The notes: a model not told the origin generated them from the sequence alone. Numbered from the stretch's first letter, positions 9,955 to 18,529 are shown. The stretch: DNA of 64,000 nucleotides from Chrysogorgia sp. JL179-B06 (GCA_035772405.1 JAYKKM010000222.1:749001-813000), one strand, 5' to 3'. Numbers and translations: made by a program.

Positions 9955-10296
9955 ATGAGTCTAAACTATGGGTATGAGTCTGACGACCCTCACGATAAAA
10001 TACTAAAGAGAACGAAAAGGCATCTGGACGAAGATCCCAAATTAAGTGCGACTGGTGGAAGGATGTCTGGAATAATAGACATGCAAGGCTCAGCGATAAA
10101 AAACGTAGCAGACCCAGTCGATGACTCAGACGCCACGAATAAAAGAACTCTAGAGCAATTGCTATCAAGCTACCTCAAGAGTCAGTCCTACAACATTGTG
10201 CTCGACTTCAACGTTAGCACACACGCCTTGAAAAATGTGGAATTTCACACCAATGGTTCAAACAATGTGAAAGCTATTGGTGAAACAATAGCGTAG
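9955..10296 (+). pseudogene. Fibre-like gene, truncated at array junction (copy 4)
   Basis: Same truncated frame, broken after position 10287. Confidence 0.85.
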
Positions 10297-10961
10297 CGCT
10301 GTATCCCCCCATCTAGAGACTGCTCGGTGGGTGCTGGCAATGTTGTGATCACATTACTACGCTTCCCATCAGTGCCCACATTGCTCTCCGTCTCAACAGC
10401 GTCGCACGAGACTTCTACATACTTTAGACCTCTGTTCATGTCAATCTTGTTTGGACTGTCATGCCACCGACCATCTAACGTAATTCCTGCGTCCTTCGCG
10501 AAACCAAGCAAAAGCCCAATGTCACCTAGCCTAAGTTCTACTTGGGTGGTGGGGCTCATCCTCATACCCCGAACTTTGACCCTACTTTTACCTGTGGCCA
10601 CCAGTCTCTCCGTCGCGAAGTCTGCGTTAACCGCCCTGAGCGCGTGTCGTAGAGCTCTAACCAACGCGTCGAAATCGTAGTGACCCCCACCCAATCGAGT
10701 TGCCGCAAGTCTTAACGTTGGTCTTCCTGTACTAACAACTAAGAATTGAATATCATCACTACCCGTCACATTATCATAGTTCCAAAATACAGTGGCTGTC
10801 TTAACTATAATATGTGGGTTATCGTGTGTGGCTACTACACTATAGTCAAAGGTCACAACTTTCTCCACACCTTCAATGAGCACCGTCAACTTTTGAGGGT
10901 TGTTGTGTGTACGCCGCTTTTCAGTGTAACCACCAGAGTCGAACCCATAGTTTAGACTCAT
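10245..10961 (-). CDS. Minus-strand virion-cassette protein A (copy 4, V-to-A variant)
   Basis: The translation is identical to copy 3 (G at 10615). Confidence 0.75.
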   Translation of the reverse strand: MSLNYGFDSGGYTEKRRTHNNPQKLTVLIEGVEKVVTFDYSVVATHDNPHIIVKTATVFWNYDNVTGSDDIQFLVVSTGRPTLRLAATRLGGGHYDFDALVRALRHALRAVNADFATERLVATGKSRVKVRGMRMSPTTQVELRLGDIGLLLGFAKDAGITLDGRWHDSPNKIDMNRGLKYVEVSCDAVETESNVGTDGKRSNVITTLPAPTEQSLDGGIQRYAIVSPIAFTLFEPLV

Positions 10962-10980
10962 TACTTTAGCACACGTTTAG

Positions 10981-11673
10981 CTACTCAAGCGTCGCATACA
11001 AGTCCAACAATATGTCACCAACGTTGACACCACTACCATCTTGGTCAGTCACATTAAACACTAGCTGCGTAAAAACGCCTTTGTTTATCGACACCTTCGA
11101 CTCAATGTTGAAGAAGTGTTGAACGGAGCTCTTCAGTGGTTGGGTGGTGGTCAATGGTAGCTCGACGATAACCTCGCTTTTGCTACCACTAACAATGTTC
11201 TCAGGTCTGTTCACAATGCTACAACCCACTTGTACGTACTTCAACCCTTTGTTAACGTTCACAACATTAGGGCTGACCAAACCACTACTACTTATCGTTG
11301 TGTTATCGTTGAACCCTAAGAGTTCTCCAAATTTAAACAGCTCTAATTGTTGGTCGGTTTTTATCACGCACTTTGAATTGTGTTTGTTGGCCACTAGCTC
11401 GATAGCCCCTAATCCTTTCAACTCGTCAGCAATCATTTTAAAAGTGTGGTACCCAGGCTCAAAAACGTGTTTGTTGCTGTTGTAACTTATTTCGTCATTC
11501 ACACCAGTCTCCACGTTAACGTAGTCCCAAAAGATGGTCGCTTTTTTCACTAGTAAGTGAGGGTCTGAGCCAAACGTCAAAAGTGCCTCTGGTAAATCCA
11601 CAGTTTCCGTTGGACCTCTAATCAATACTACAACCCTGACCATATATAATGTAGCATGTGTTATGTGTAACAT
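10981..11673 (-). CDS. Minus-strand virion-cassette protein B (copy 4)
   Basis: The translation is identical to 1321-2013; the alternative start is at 11643. Confidence 0.75.
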   Translation of the reverse strand: MLHITHATLYMVRVVVLIRGPTETVDLPEALLTFGSDPHLLVKKATIFWDYVNVETGVNDEISYNSNKHVFEPGYHTFKMIADELKGLGAIELVANKHNSKCVIKTDQQLELFKFGELLGFNDNTTISSSGLVSPNVVNVNKGLKYVQVGCSIVNRPENIVSGSKSEVIVELPLTTTQPLKSSVQHFFNIESKVSINKGVFTQLVFNVTDQDGSGVNVGDILLDLYATLE

Positions 11674-11687
11674 ATGGTATATTATAT

Positions 11688-13172
11688 ATGCAGAAAGCCC
11701 TTCATGATTACTATGGAAAGTACTACAAACTCGCGATGGCTAACACATCGAAGGCCGCACACGACGCGAAGGCAGACCTCATCAAAAAGTACCCCCACGC
11801 CACTTTAAGCAAATTCGAGTTCAATCCAAATATTTTGCAAGATGGTAAGATCATGAGTGTCGACATATATTTCAGAAACAACGACATCCTCAGCACAGAC
11901 ATAACCAGCACAACCTTCAAAAATGATAAAAGCATGTGGAAGTGGCTACACAATAGTAAGTTCCCAATAATATGGCAAGGTGGTGGAACTATCCAACCAC
12001 TGCCAAAAGGTCATAAAAACCACTGGGGGCTTTGGGATGGCTACCCAACAGAAAACGTGTTGAATTATCCAGTGAATAACTTCAAAGTCTTCGTCAACCA
12101 AAATAACTACTTCATGTCAAAGCTACCAGTCTTGCGAGTCACCACGTCAAAGACAAAATCAGAGTGGGACGACAACGAGTCTTACTACCGTGTTGTGTTT
12201 GCGACGTATTGTGCGAGTTTCTGTTGTGGGGTGTCATTGCAACATTTATCAGTGTCACAAGAAGTTCACCCCGTGGTCACAAGTGTGATGAGGTTTCATT
12301 TGTACTTCACCATTAGAAGACTTCTCAGAAGAATGGAGGGTGGTGAGACCATGAAATCAATAAGTAGAGAATTCAACGCCTCTGAATTGTATGGCAAGAT
12401 TTCCAAAATCCCCAGAAAGCATTACTACCAGAATAAAGTCCTGAGCGATGGCACTTTAGGTGAATCCAGAGTCTACACACTCAACGACGTTCGGAACGAT
12501 TACAAACGATACGTCGCGCGATTGTCAGACGGCTTTACCAACATTGGGCTGCAATATCTAAATCAGAGCATAGAAGCCTTTGTGTACTCCACACTTGGTG
12601 CGCAAGCGAGAACACGTGTATCAGTTGTTGGTGGTTCTGCAGGAAGTCTAGAAACCCAACAAGAATTCCGCAAGTTGTTTTCTGACAGTGTTGTACAGTA
12701 TGACGTATCGACATGGATTCTCAACATGAATAAATCGATTAGAGACACCAACGTTGTCCAAAATCTTGCAGTGTCACCAAGTACATGGTTAATGCCAAGT
12801 AACCTAGTGATTCTCAAGAATAAAATCGCTGGGTACAACAACTTATTAAAGATTGCCACAGAGTCCATGAGATTTGGAGTGAACACTCGCTTGAATGCAA
12901 CAACACCAACAATTACGGCTAAAAAAGTCCACCAAGAAAATGTGGTGACTCACTTAGTAGTACCAACGAATCTTGTGAAGAAAAAAGCTCACCAAGAAAA
13001 TGTGGCGGCGCTAAGTGATCTCGTGGCTAAAAAAGTTTACCAAGAAAGTGCGGCACCACTTCCCGTGAAAAAAGCAGTGGCCACAAGTAAGTCAGACACG
13101 ACAACGTTGGCGATAATCTTAGGGTTCTCAGCAGTCTCTGGCTATCTGCTAACCAAATACACCTTGAAGTAG
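11688..13172 (+). CDS. Membrane-anchored virion-cassette protein (copy 4)
   Basis: The translation is identical to 5248-6732. This copy lies directly upstream of the only full-length fibre-like gene, with 2 bases between stop and start. Confidence 0.8.
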   Translation: MQKALHDYYGKYYKLAMANTSKAAHDAKADLIKKYPHATLSKFEFNPNILQDGKIMSVDIYFRNNDILSTDITSTTFKNDKSMWKWLHNSKFPIIWQGGGTIQPLPKGHKNHWGLWDGYPTENVLNYPVNNFKVFVNQNNYFMSKLPVLRVTTSKTKSEWDDNESYYRVVFATYCASFCCGVSLQHLSVSQEVHPVVTSVMRFHLYFTIRRLLRRMEGGETMKSISREFNASELYGKISKIPRKHYYQNKVLSDGTLGESRVYTLNDVRNDYKRYVARLSDGFTNIGLQYLNQSIEAFVYSTLGAQARTRVSVVGGSAGSLETQQEFRKLFSDSVVQYDVSTWILNMNKSIRDTNVVQNLAVSPSTWLMPSNLVILKNKIAGYNNLLKIATESMRFGVNTRLNATTPTITAKKVHQENVVTHLVVPTNLVKKKAHQENVAALSDLVAKKVYQESAAPLPVKKAVATSKSDTTTLAIILGFSAVSGYLLTKYTLK

Positions 13173-13174
13173 TA

Positions 13175-14125
13175 ATGAGTCTAAACTATGGGTATGAGTC
13201 TGACGACCCTCACGATAAAATACTAAAGAGAACGAAAAGGCATCTGGACGAAGATCCCAAATTAAGTGCGACTGGTGGAAGGATGTCTGGAATAATAGAC
13301 ATGCAAGGCTCAGCGATAAAAAACGTAGCAGACCCAGTCGATGACTCAGACGCCACGAATAAAAGAACTCTAGAGCAATTGCTATCAAGCTACCTCAAGA
13401 GTCAGTCCTACAACATTGTGCTCGACTTCAACGTTAGCACACACGCCTTGAAAAATGTGGAATTTCACACCAATGGTTCAAACAATGTGAAAGCTATTGG
13501 TGAAACAAGTAAATTAGTGCAAAACAACTCAACCTATGGTCCTATTATTGGCATCAGCAGTGTAAGCCAAAGTTTTCTATCCCCTGTGTTAACACCAATC
13601 CCACTTGAGTCAGGTCTCCATTTTAATTGCCCAAGTATGCAATGGTGTGATCTCTCCATTTTTGTTGTGGTGAGGTTACCTGCTCGCACCGCTGGGTCAA
13701 ATTGGGAGACAATTATATCGAACGACGACGGTCAGTGGGATAAGTTCATAGGGTACAAGACTGGTATGACTAATGGACTCGCGTATGGTGGTAGCATCCC
13801 AGCAATGGAGAGCATATGCACTATCCCGAGTGGTGTCGACCTCACCAAAATGCATATGATATCAATACACTGGCAAATGGACAATTCACACGTCAGAGTC
13901 AACAACGTTAAGTCAGCCGACTCAGACTTCGTAGCGAATATGAAAAAGATAGGCACACCCTACGGAACGATTTTTGGAATACATCGACCAAGAATACCAC
14001 TCGCACCCTATGCATACCCATCGTTGATAGAATTCTACGGTGTGAAAATTGTGAGTGGTTACATGACAAACCGAGACATCATAGTCATGGGTGGAGAAAT
14101 GATGAAGGAATATGGTGTAAAGTAA
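13175..14125 (+). CDS. Full-length fibre-like (attachment-type) protein
   Basis: The ORF has 316 codons. The N-terminal tail (MSLNYGYESDD, about 1-30) is followed by a segment at about 33-72 with the pattern GGxMSGxIDMxGxxI, then ADPVDDSDATNKR. Phage and virus tail-fibre or shaft proteins use this pattern at the base of a trimeric shaft. From about residue 112 the sequence is a single beta-rich domain with no membrane segment, plausibly a head domain. It leaves the array at codon 112 and is the only complete copy in the window. It starts 2 bases after the upstream stop and its own stop touches the next ATG. The virion-fibre role is inferred from the tail pattern and its position beside capsid-type genes. 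Confidence 0.75.
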   Translation: MSLNYGYESDDPHDKILKRTKRHLDEDPKLSATGGRMSGIIDMQGSAIKNVADPVDDSDATNKRTLEQLLSSYLKSQSYNIVLDFNVSTHALKNVEFHTNGSNNVKAIGETSKLVQNNSTYGPIIGISSVSQSFLSPVLTPIPLESGLHFNCPSMQWCDLSIFVVVRLPARTAGSNWETIISNDDGQWDKFIGYKTGMTNGLAYGGSIPAMESICTIPSGVDLTKMHMISIHWQMDNSHVRVNNVKSADSDFVANMKKIGTPYGTIFGIHRPRIPLAPYAYPSLIEFYGVKIVSGYMTNRDIIVMGGEMMKEYGVK

Positions 14126-14332
14126 ATGGGAGCATGTTTTTCGAGACCTCATGAAATATATAAAATAAATAAAACGACTGACCACATGTTCAAAGCTGGT
14201 GGATCATTTGGTCGCGGTGACGTTACTCTCGAGCTCCACGCTGAGATTGGTATGAGGTCTAAAAAGACTTACGGCAAACCTATTATGTTACCAGAGTCAG
14301 ACACTGTGGGAGTGGTAGGAGACGTGACCTAA
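14126..14332 (+). CDS. Small MG-initiated (possibly myristoylated) protein
   Basis: The ORF has 68 codons and its ATG abuts the preceding TAA (TAAATG). The N-terminus MGACFSRP fits an N-myristoylation signal (Gly2, Ser6) with a nearby cysteine that could be palmitoylated, suggesting a membrane-tethered small virion or assembly protein. The rest is polar with no recognised domain. Function unknown. Confidence 0.6.
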   Translation: MGACFSRPHEIYKINKTTDHMFKAGGSFGRGDVTLELHAEIGMRSKKTYGKPIMLPESDTVGVVGDVT

Positions 14333-14340
14333 GTTATGTG

Positions 14341-14481
14341 ATGGGTTGGCTTAGAAAACTGGCTCGTAACATTAGAAACTTTTTCAGACGACGTAGAAAA
14401 CTGAGGACTAATAAAACACACCTGCTGCATTGGTACACAACAAACCAGATCTATAAAAGGCGTAGCGCCCACATCGAGTAG
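14341..14481 (+). CDS. 46-aa highly basic peptide
   Basis: A short ORF starting 8 bases after the previous stop. The first 22 residues alternate hydrophobic and basic residues (MGWLRKLARNIRNFFRRRRK), with about 9 Arg/Lys. This gives an amphipathic, arginine-rich segment like small DNA-binding core peptides or membrane-active minor capsid peptides of DNA viruses. It too begins MG. The downstream TATA box lies inside its 3' part. It could be a chance ORF; the spacing and composition favour a real gene. Confidence 0.5.
   Translation: MGWLRKLARNIRNFFRRRRKLRTNKTHLLHWYTTNQIYKRRSAHIE
14452..14459 (+). promoter_or_regulatory. TATA box for the BRO-family gene
   Basis: TATAAAAG lies 57 bases before the ATG at 14509, placing an expected transcription start near 14,482 in the T-rich stretch TAGTTTTTTCTC. 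A eukaryotic RNA polymerase II promoter is the natural reading. Confidence 0.6.
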
Positions 14482-14508
14482 TTTTTTCTCGTGGAGGACT
14501 ATATAGCG

Positions 14509-15276
14509 ATGACTTCCACAGCGCTTCGATTATTCGATTTCGATGGTCATCAAATCACAACGGTTAACCACAACGGTGAAATATGGTTCAAAGCGAAAGA
14601 AGTCGCGAGCGCTCTAGGTTATGCTCGACCAAAAGATGCAGTAAACGACCACGTCGAACCTGATTGCAAAATGAAGATAGAGCAGGCCTCGTTTATCAAC
14701 GAACTTGGGGTCTACTCATTGGTGTTCTCAAGTAAAATGGAGCGTGCGAAACACTTTGGAAGGTGGGTGCACTCAGAAGTCTTACCAAGCGTTAAAAAAA
14801 GTTTAGCTAACGTCGGTCTCAAACACAATCAATTCGTAATGATCACTGAGTTCGACCTTCATACGAAAGTTGTTGGTTTTCTTAGGAAATGTTATCCAGA
14901 GGCTATTTTGATAGCTGCTTGTGGTGAAAATCAAGACACTTCAAGTAAAAGAATAAATTCGTGGAAAAAAGGTTACCAACGTGGAACACCTGACTTAATT
15001 ATTGCCAATGCAAACCGACAGCACAGCGGACTCGTGATTGAGTTCAAGAATCCAGGTGGCACAGGTAAGACGTCCAAAGAGCAGGAGTCTCTGCTACTCA
15101 GATATAAATCCGCTGGTTATCTAACGTTGTTGTGCGACTCATACGACGACGCTATTACCACGGTAATAAAATATTTCTTTGACGTTGGGTTTCAGTGCTC
15201 TCAGTGTTTTCGTAAATTTAAAAATAAATCAGCGTTGAGTAACCATGAGAGACGCTATTGTAAAGAGACTTTTTAG
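14509..15276 (+). CDS. BRO-N / VRR-NUC-like nuclease / zinc-finger fusion protein
   Basis: The first ATG is at 14509 (255 aa); an upstream GTG in the same frame is ignored. Residues 5-100 are a BRO-N domain (WFKAKEVASALGYARPKDAV, then GRWVHSEVLPSVKK), a DNA-binding module common in large DNA viruses and phages. Residues 113-215 look like a PD-(D/E)xK nuclease of the VRR-NUC type, with GENQ at 139-142, PD at 161-162, ExK at 178-180 and a conserved-position Q at 192. The C-terminus has a C2HC zinc finger (C230, C233, H246, C251). A DNA-targeted nuclease acting in replication, repair or host-DNA attack is plausible. The fusion is unusual; each part is recognised by motif only. Confidence 0.85.
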   Translation: MTSTALRLFDFDGHQITTVNHNGEIWFKAKEVASALGYARPKDAVNDHVEPDCKMKIEQASFINELGVYSLVFSSKMERAKHFGRWVHSEVLPSVKKSLANVGLKHNQFVMITEFDLHTKVVGFLRKCYPEAILIAACGENQDTSSKRINSWKKGYQRGTPDLIIANANRQHSGLVIEFKNPGGTGKTSKEQESLLLRYKSAGYLTLLCDSYDDAITTVIKYFFDVGFQCSQCFRKFKNKSALSNHERRYCKETF

Positions 15277-15497
15277 ACAGCGAGTAATAAGTCGAATTAG
15301 CACTCGTTCTCGTTGTTGAGACGACTGCTCTAGCATTTTTTTAAGACGTTTTTAACTTGGTGAAAAATATCTGCGAGACTTTCTCTCTTTATTTCACAAA
15401 CCTTCTGACCACTGTGTGAAAAAATGTTTCTACTGTACATTGGACGCTTCATGTGACCAATGTATAAATTTAAAAAGTGGGGTATCTGAGAACACCC
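15277..15497. other. Intergenic gap between convergent genes
   Basis: The 221 bases between the BRO-family gene and the minus-strand kinase gene hold no credible ORF. They are AT-rich with T runs; a TATAAATT word lies near 15,464. Confidence 0.6.
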
Positions 15498-16070
15498 TTA
15501 ATTTTGTGTGGAAGGATGATGACGTCTGCACACTGCACGATATTGCTCAGAACCACCAACGAGCGATGGTCCTGGGTTGTATCTCCAACTGAATGGTGCG
15601 TCAACAGTTGTTCCGTAAGTGTCACGACAAACGACGCAATGCGCTTTTAGAAAGGTGATGTCGTCTGCTACTGGGAACAGTGTGTCGAGCTCACCAATTC
15701 TTTTTAAACGCTCTGTCGCTATGAGACCACAAATAATGACGTGAATGCCAGCTTTAATGTATTCGCGAATAACTAGGAGTAGATCAGAGTACCAATGGCC
15801 TTCATCAATGCCGATGACGTCATAGTCAGCTATCTCGGAAGAACTCGGAAGGTTGGTGATTAACTTCGCAGGTAAACTGTCTGATCCAACGACAATGGTC
15901 TGACGATGTGTGGAGAACGCGTGGTCAGTTCGTCTGGTGTCGTCTGCGTTGTTCATGTAAAGGACTTTGAGCCCTGACTTACTTAACGTGATTAACCTAC
16001 GAAGAGTCTCGGTCGTTTTTCCTGCAAACATGGGACCAATCACGATTTCTAGTTTACCAACTTTCTTCAT
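15498..16070 (-). CDS. tk: Thymidine kinase, type II (TK1-like)
   Basis: 190 aa, the usual length for this cytosolic enzyme, which phosphorylates deoxythymidine to dTMP with ATP. The P-loop is GPMFAGKT (residues 12-19), the Walker B region is IDEGHW (88-93) in place of the usual DEAQF, and the zinc lobe shows C145xxC148 and C181xxH184. The lasso loop holds YNPGPSLVGG. All catalytic landmarks are present, so the gene looks intact. Viral copies supply dTMP in resting cells. It follows the minus-strand zinc-finger gene by 28 bases. Confidence 0.93.
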   Translation of the reverse strand: MKKVGKLEIVIGPMFAGKTTETLRRLITLSKSGLKVLYMNNADDTRRTDHAFSTHRQTIVVGSDSLPAKLITNLPSSSEIADYDVIGIDEGHWYSDLLLVIREYIKAGIHVIICGLIATERLKRIGELDTLFPVADDITFLKAHCVVCRDTYGTTVDAPFSWRYNPGPSLVGGSEQYRAVCRRHHPSTQN

Positions 16071-16098
16071 GGTTACTATACCTCCAGAGAAATATTTT

Positions 16099-16788
16099 TT
16101 ATTGTGGTGGAAATCGTTGTTCGTTGTTAAATATCCGCTGAAGCTCTAAGTTTTTAAGATGAGTCTGCGAGCTCTCATGTCTCAAGCGATACAGTGGGTC
16201 GTTGGTGGCCACACCGCATGGGTGACAGGTGTACGCGCTTTCACCTCTCGCAAAGCGTCCGTGGGTGGGCGAGAGTACGTGGTCCCTGATATCGTCCGCA
16301 CCCAGTATCTTATTACACCCCACCTTGCAAACGTGAACGTTGCGGTTTGCGGCGAGCTCTAGCCACGCTTTGGCTTTGGTTGAGCATGGTTCCCACATAA
16401 GGGTCGCTAAGAACACTTGGAGGAAATTACCGAGTAATGTAGCGTTGGACTCACGAGGGTTGTTCAAGTAGACGCCACTCGCTAACATAAGGTACTTGAA
16501 TGATGAGTAACACCACACAGGGATTACGCCGGCTAACACACCAGCAAGCTCGTTGGCTCTCTCCTCTCGAAGATCGATCCAAGCGTCGAGAAGATACCTC
16601 GTATGGCGGATCTGAGAGCCAAGCCGTTTTGGTGGCCCTTCAGGGTCGGGGTCGAACATTGTGTATGTTGAGAAGTACTCGTTTAAGACGATAGGTCCAG
16701 AGGCGCCTTGTAGGGTAGGCACACTGATAAAGGCTGTTCTCAACATGTTGGCAATATCTTCTTCGCTGATTTCTCGGGCTTGAGTCAT
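16099..16788 (-). CDS. Unrecognised protein with two C-terminal zinc fingers
   Basis: 229 aa. The N-terminal two thirds are mixed helical sequence with hydrophobic stretches near 84-105 and 117-132. The last third has two C2H2-like sets: C154, C158, H170, H176 and C188, C191, H204, H210. A nucleic-acid-binding or regulatory role is likely but unproven. It is co-oriented with the kinase gene and divergent from the plus-strand cluster at 16919. Confidence 0.75.
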   Translation of the reverse strand: MTQAREISEEDIANMLRTAFISVPTLQGASGPIVLNEYFSTYTMFDPDPEGPPKRLGSQIRHTRYLLDAWIDLREERANELAGVLAGVIPVWCYSSFKYLMLASGVYLNNPRESNATLLGNFLQVFLATLMWEPCSTKAKAWLELAANRNVHVCKVGCNKILGADDIRDHVLSPTHGRFARGESAYTCHPCGVATNDPLYRLRHESSQTHLKNLELQRIFNNEQRFPPQ

Positions 16789-16843
16789 TATGTTATACTC
16801 TCAGAAAAAATCCTAATTTTTAGCGCGTTTGGTTTGGGACTGC

Positions 16844-16884
16844 GAGATACCTGTGAGGTCATCTGTGAGATACCTGTGAGATCA
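16844..16884. promoter_or_regulatory. Direct repeat in divergent intergenic region
   Basis: GAGATACCTGTGAGNTCA occurs at 16844-16861 and 16867-16884 (period 23), between the minus-strand pair and the plus-strand cluster. It may be a regulatory duplication; no factor can be named. Confidence 0.4.
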
Positions 16885-16918
16885 ACTGTGAGTAAGATAA
16901 CACGTGATAGTGTATTAG

Positions 16919-17245
16919 ATGGTTGAAGACTCACAGACGGCTGACGCTAAGATCACAGCTGATGTGAAGAGTGTTAAGGTGAAGGACCCAAAGCGCGTCG
17001 CTGCTGGTAAAAAGTTGGCTGAGATATCGAAAGCTGCGAAAGAAAAGAAAATGCGTGAAATGATAGTCAACGAAGAACAGGGTAGTGAGTGGAGCTATGG
17101 TTACATTGTTGGAACACTTGGTGTTATCATTGCTGGTGCTTCGCTATGGTACACAATTAGCAGTGAAAAAGTGAGTACTACACCAGCACCTGTGTCAGAG
17201 AACCACAAAACTCGCCGTCCAACACTCGACACATTTGATTCTTGA
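16919..17245 (+). CDS. Small single-pass membrane protein with basic N-terminal domain
   Basis: 108 aa. Lysine-rich N-terminal half (DPKRVAAGKKLAEISKAAKE at about 23-42), then one transmembrane segment at about 60-80 (YGYIVGTLGVIIAGASLWY) and a short polar tail. First gene of a packed plus-strand run. Similar small membrane ORFs occur near polymerase genes in cnidarian Polinton-like elements, as far as I recall; no named function. Confidence 0.7.
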   Translation: MVEDSQTADAKITADVKSVKVKDPKRVAAGKKLAEISKAAKEKKMREMIVNEEQGSEWSYGYIVGTLGVIIAGASLWYTISSEKVSTTPAPVSENHKTRRPTLDTFDS

Positions 17246-17268
17246 ACAAAACACACGACAATGTATAT

Positions 17269-17505
17269 ATGACTGCGATCGATCGAAAAGAACTTATGAA
17301 TGAATTGTACGATGCGCTACTTGTTACGACTGGTGCTGTGGCAGTGAGTATGATTTCTAAAAAGGCTTTGGGAGAACCATTGGGAACACCAGAGACAGTG
17401 AAAGGCACAGTGAAACTTGCTGCAGCTGTTGGTGCAGGAACGTTGTTAGTAAAATGGGCGCAATCAAAAAAGTGGATACCGACAGATCCATTCAAATCAA
17501 CGTAA
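17269..17505 (+). CDS. Small membrane protein with two hydrophobic segments
   Basis: 78 aa from the first in-frame ATG; the open frame extends upstream only through a TTG. Hydrophobic stretches at about 15-30 and 47-62 flank a GEPLGTPETVKG loop. Probably membrane-associated. The gap to the next ATG is 4 bases. Unrecognised family. Confidence 0.7.
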   Translation: MTAIDRKELMNELYDALLVTTGAVAVSMISKKALGEPLGTPETVKGTVKLAAAVGAGTLLVKWAQSKKWIPTDPFKST

Positions 17506-17509
17506 GTTA

Positions 17510-17929
17510 ATGGTGAGTGTTGTGGCTGGAGGTATTTTTAATGCAGTGGCTTTTGCAGGCGCTGGCTTTATGTTTTCGAAATTTAATCACTCAGGCTATG
17601 AAGCTGAGATGAAGAGACACAACCATGCGTTGGAACAGCTAGCCAGTGCGAAAGAAGTGTGGTATGAGAATGAAGTCGCTAAGAAAGACAAGATCCAGCG
17701 TTTACGACAACGGCTCTCTGATGCTAATGCTGACATCAATGACACAAACCACGCGTTGGAAGAACTTAGAAGCGTAATGACCATACAGTACAGCGGACGA
17801 GTGTTCACTGACCCCCCGAAGATTGCGGATTACTACCAACCAAGTGCGGAAATGAAGGAATACCAATTATTGTTTGTTGGTGCGCTAGGTTTGGGTAGTG
17901 GAATAGCGGTATGGGTACTAACTCGATAA
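17510..17929 (+). CDS. Membrane/coiled-coil protein
   Basis: 139 aa. N-terminal hydrophobic segment (about 3-22), a charged heptad-like central region (about 30-95) suggesting a coiled coil, and a C-terminal hydrophobic segment (about 120-137). The hairpin-like topology fits a virion membrane or membrane-bending protein. No known domain. Confidence 0.7.
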   Translation: MVSVVAGGIFNAVAFAGAGFMFSKFNHSGYEAEMKRHNHALEQLASAKEVWYENEVAKKDKIQRLRQRLSDANADINDTNHALEELRSVMTIQYSGRVFTDPPKIADYYQPSAEMKEYQLLFVGALGLGSGIAVWVLTR

Positions 17930-17955
17930 AAAAAAATGTTGGAGTAGTATAAGCG

Positions 17956-18519
17956 ATGGACAAACTTATGAGGCAGATGAGCTACGGCTACACAATTGAC
18001 GAGATCGCGAATGAGATGCAAATTAAGTGTGGAGACACCTTCAGAATTTACTACTGCTCGGATTGCGACGTTGTGAAAAACGTAAGTGACTGCGGTGGGT
18101 ACGCGTGTCCAAAGTGTGGCGACATCGAATGGGGTTACACTCAGAGTTACAGCGACATGAGACTCACGCGACTAAAAAGCGTTCACAAACGGTCTTGGTG
18201 GATGGGGAGGAGACTACGGAATGTTGTGAAGGGTGAGCACCTTGAGTTGATAAAAGAGGACTTCCTGAAAGTTGTCAATGTGTTACACTCATGCAATTTG
18301 ATAAAGGGTAGAAATGTCAGCAGATACGGATACTACATTATTAGGTTGTGTCATAGAAGACAACTCGAGACACTCAAGGAGGTGCTTGACCTCAAAGACG
18401 GGAAGGTGAAAGACTTGTTCGACAACAATCTGTTTGGGGTGGTGTACCCAAAGCTGGGATGGTGTGAAAGTGGTGATATTTATTACAATGAGTGGGCTAA
18501 GAAAAAAAGTGTAGTGTAA
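17956..18519 (+). CDS. Zinc-ribbon protein, candidate viral transcription factor
   Basis: 187 aa. A zinc ribbon is formed by C34xxC37 and C51xxC54. The rest is helical with a basic segment RSWWMGRRLRN near 83-93 and a conserved-looking YYIIRLC region. This layout recalls the late transcription factor 3 (VLTF3-like) family of large DNA viruses, but the similarity is weak by eye and a profile search would be decisive. It lies 10 bases upstream of the polymerase gene. Confidence 0.65.
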   Translation: MDKLMRQMSYGYTIDEIANEMQIKCGDTFRIYYCSDCDVVKNVSDCGGYACPKCGDIEWGYTQSYSDMRLTRLKSVHKRSWWMGRRLRNVVKGEHLELIKEDFLKVVNVLHSCNLIKGRNVSRYGYYIIRLCHRRQLETLKEVLDLKDGKVKDLFDNNLFGVVYPKLGWCESGDIYYNEWAKKKSVV

Positions 18520-18529
18520 GTATAAGCCA

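Larger units (their letters stand above)
1..13507. repeat. 3,220-bp tandem array of a viral structural-gene cassette (4 full copies plus a partial one)
   Basis: Identical genes recur every 3,220 bp. Copy junctions fall after positions 627, 3847, 7067 and 10287, and the array exits into unique sequence at 13,508. Copies are almost identical. Visible differences are position 3374 (C, against A at 154 and in the other copies) and 955/4175 (A) against 7395/10615 (G), which pairs copies 1-2 and copies 3-4. At every internal junction the fibre-like gene is cut after codon 111 and abuts the end of the minus-strand gene, so neither has its native end. The window starts inside the array, so the total copy number is unknown. 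It could be genuine recent amplification or an assembly or concatemer effect. Confidence 0.97.

Noticed and set aside
14491..14508. GTG start for the BRO-family gene.
   Set aside because: Eukaryotic-type context; the ATG at 14509 precedes the full BRO-N domain.
15480..16790. A GGAGG word upstream of the kinase start resembles a bacterial ribosome binding site.
   Set aside because: Other genes in the cluster lack such sites, TATA-type promoters are present, and the flanks are animal retroelements.
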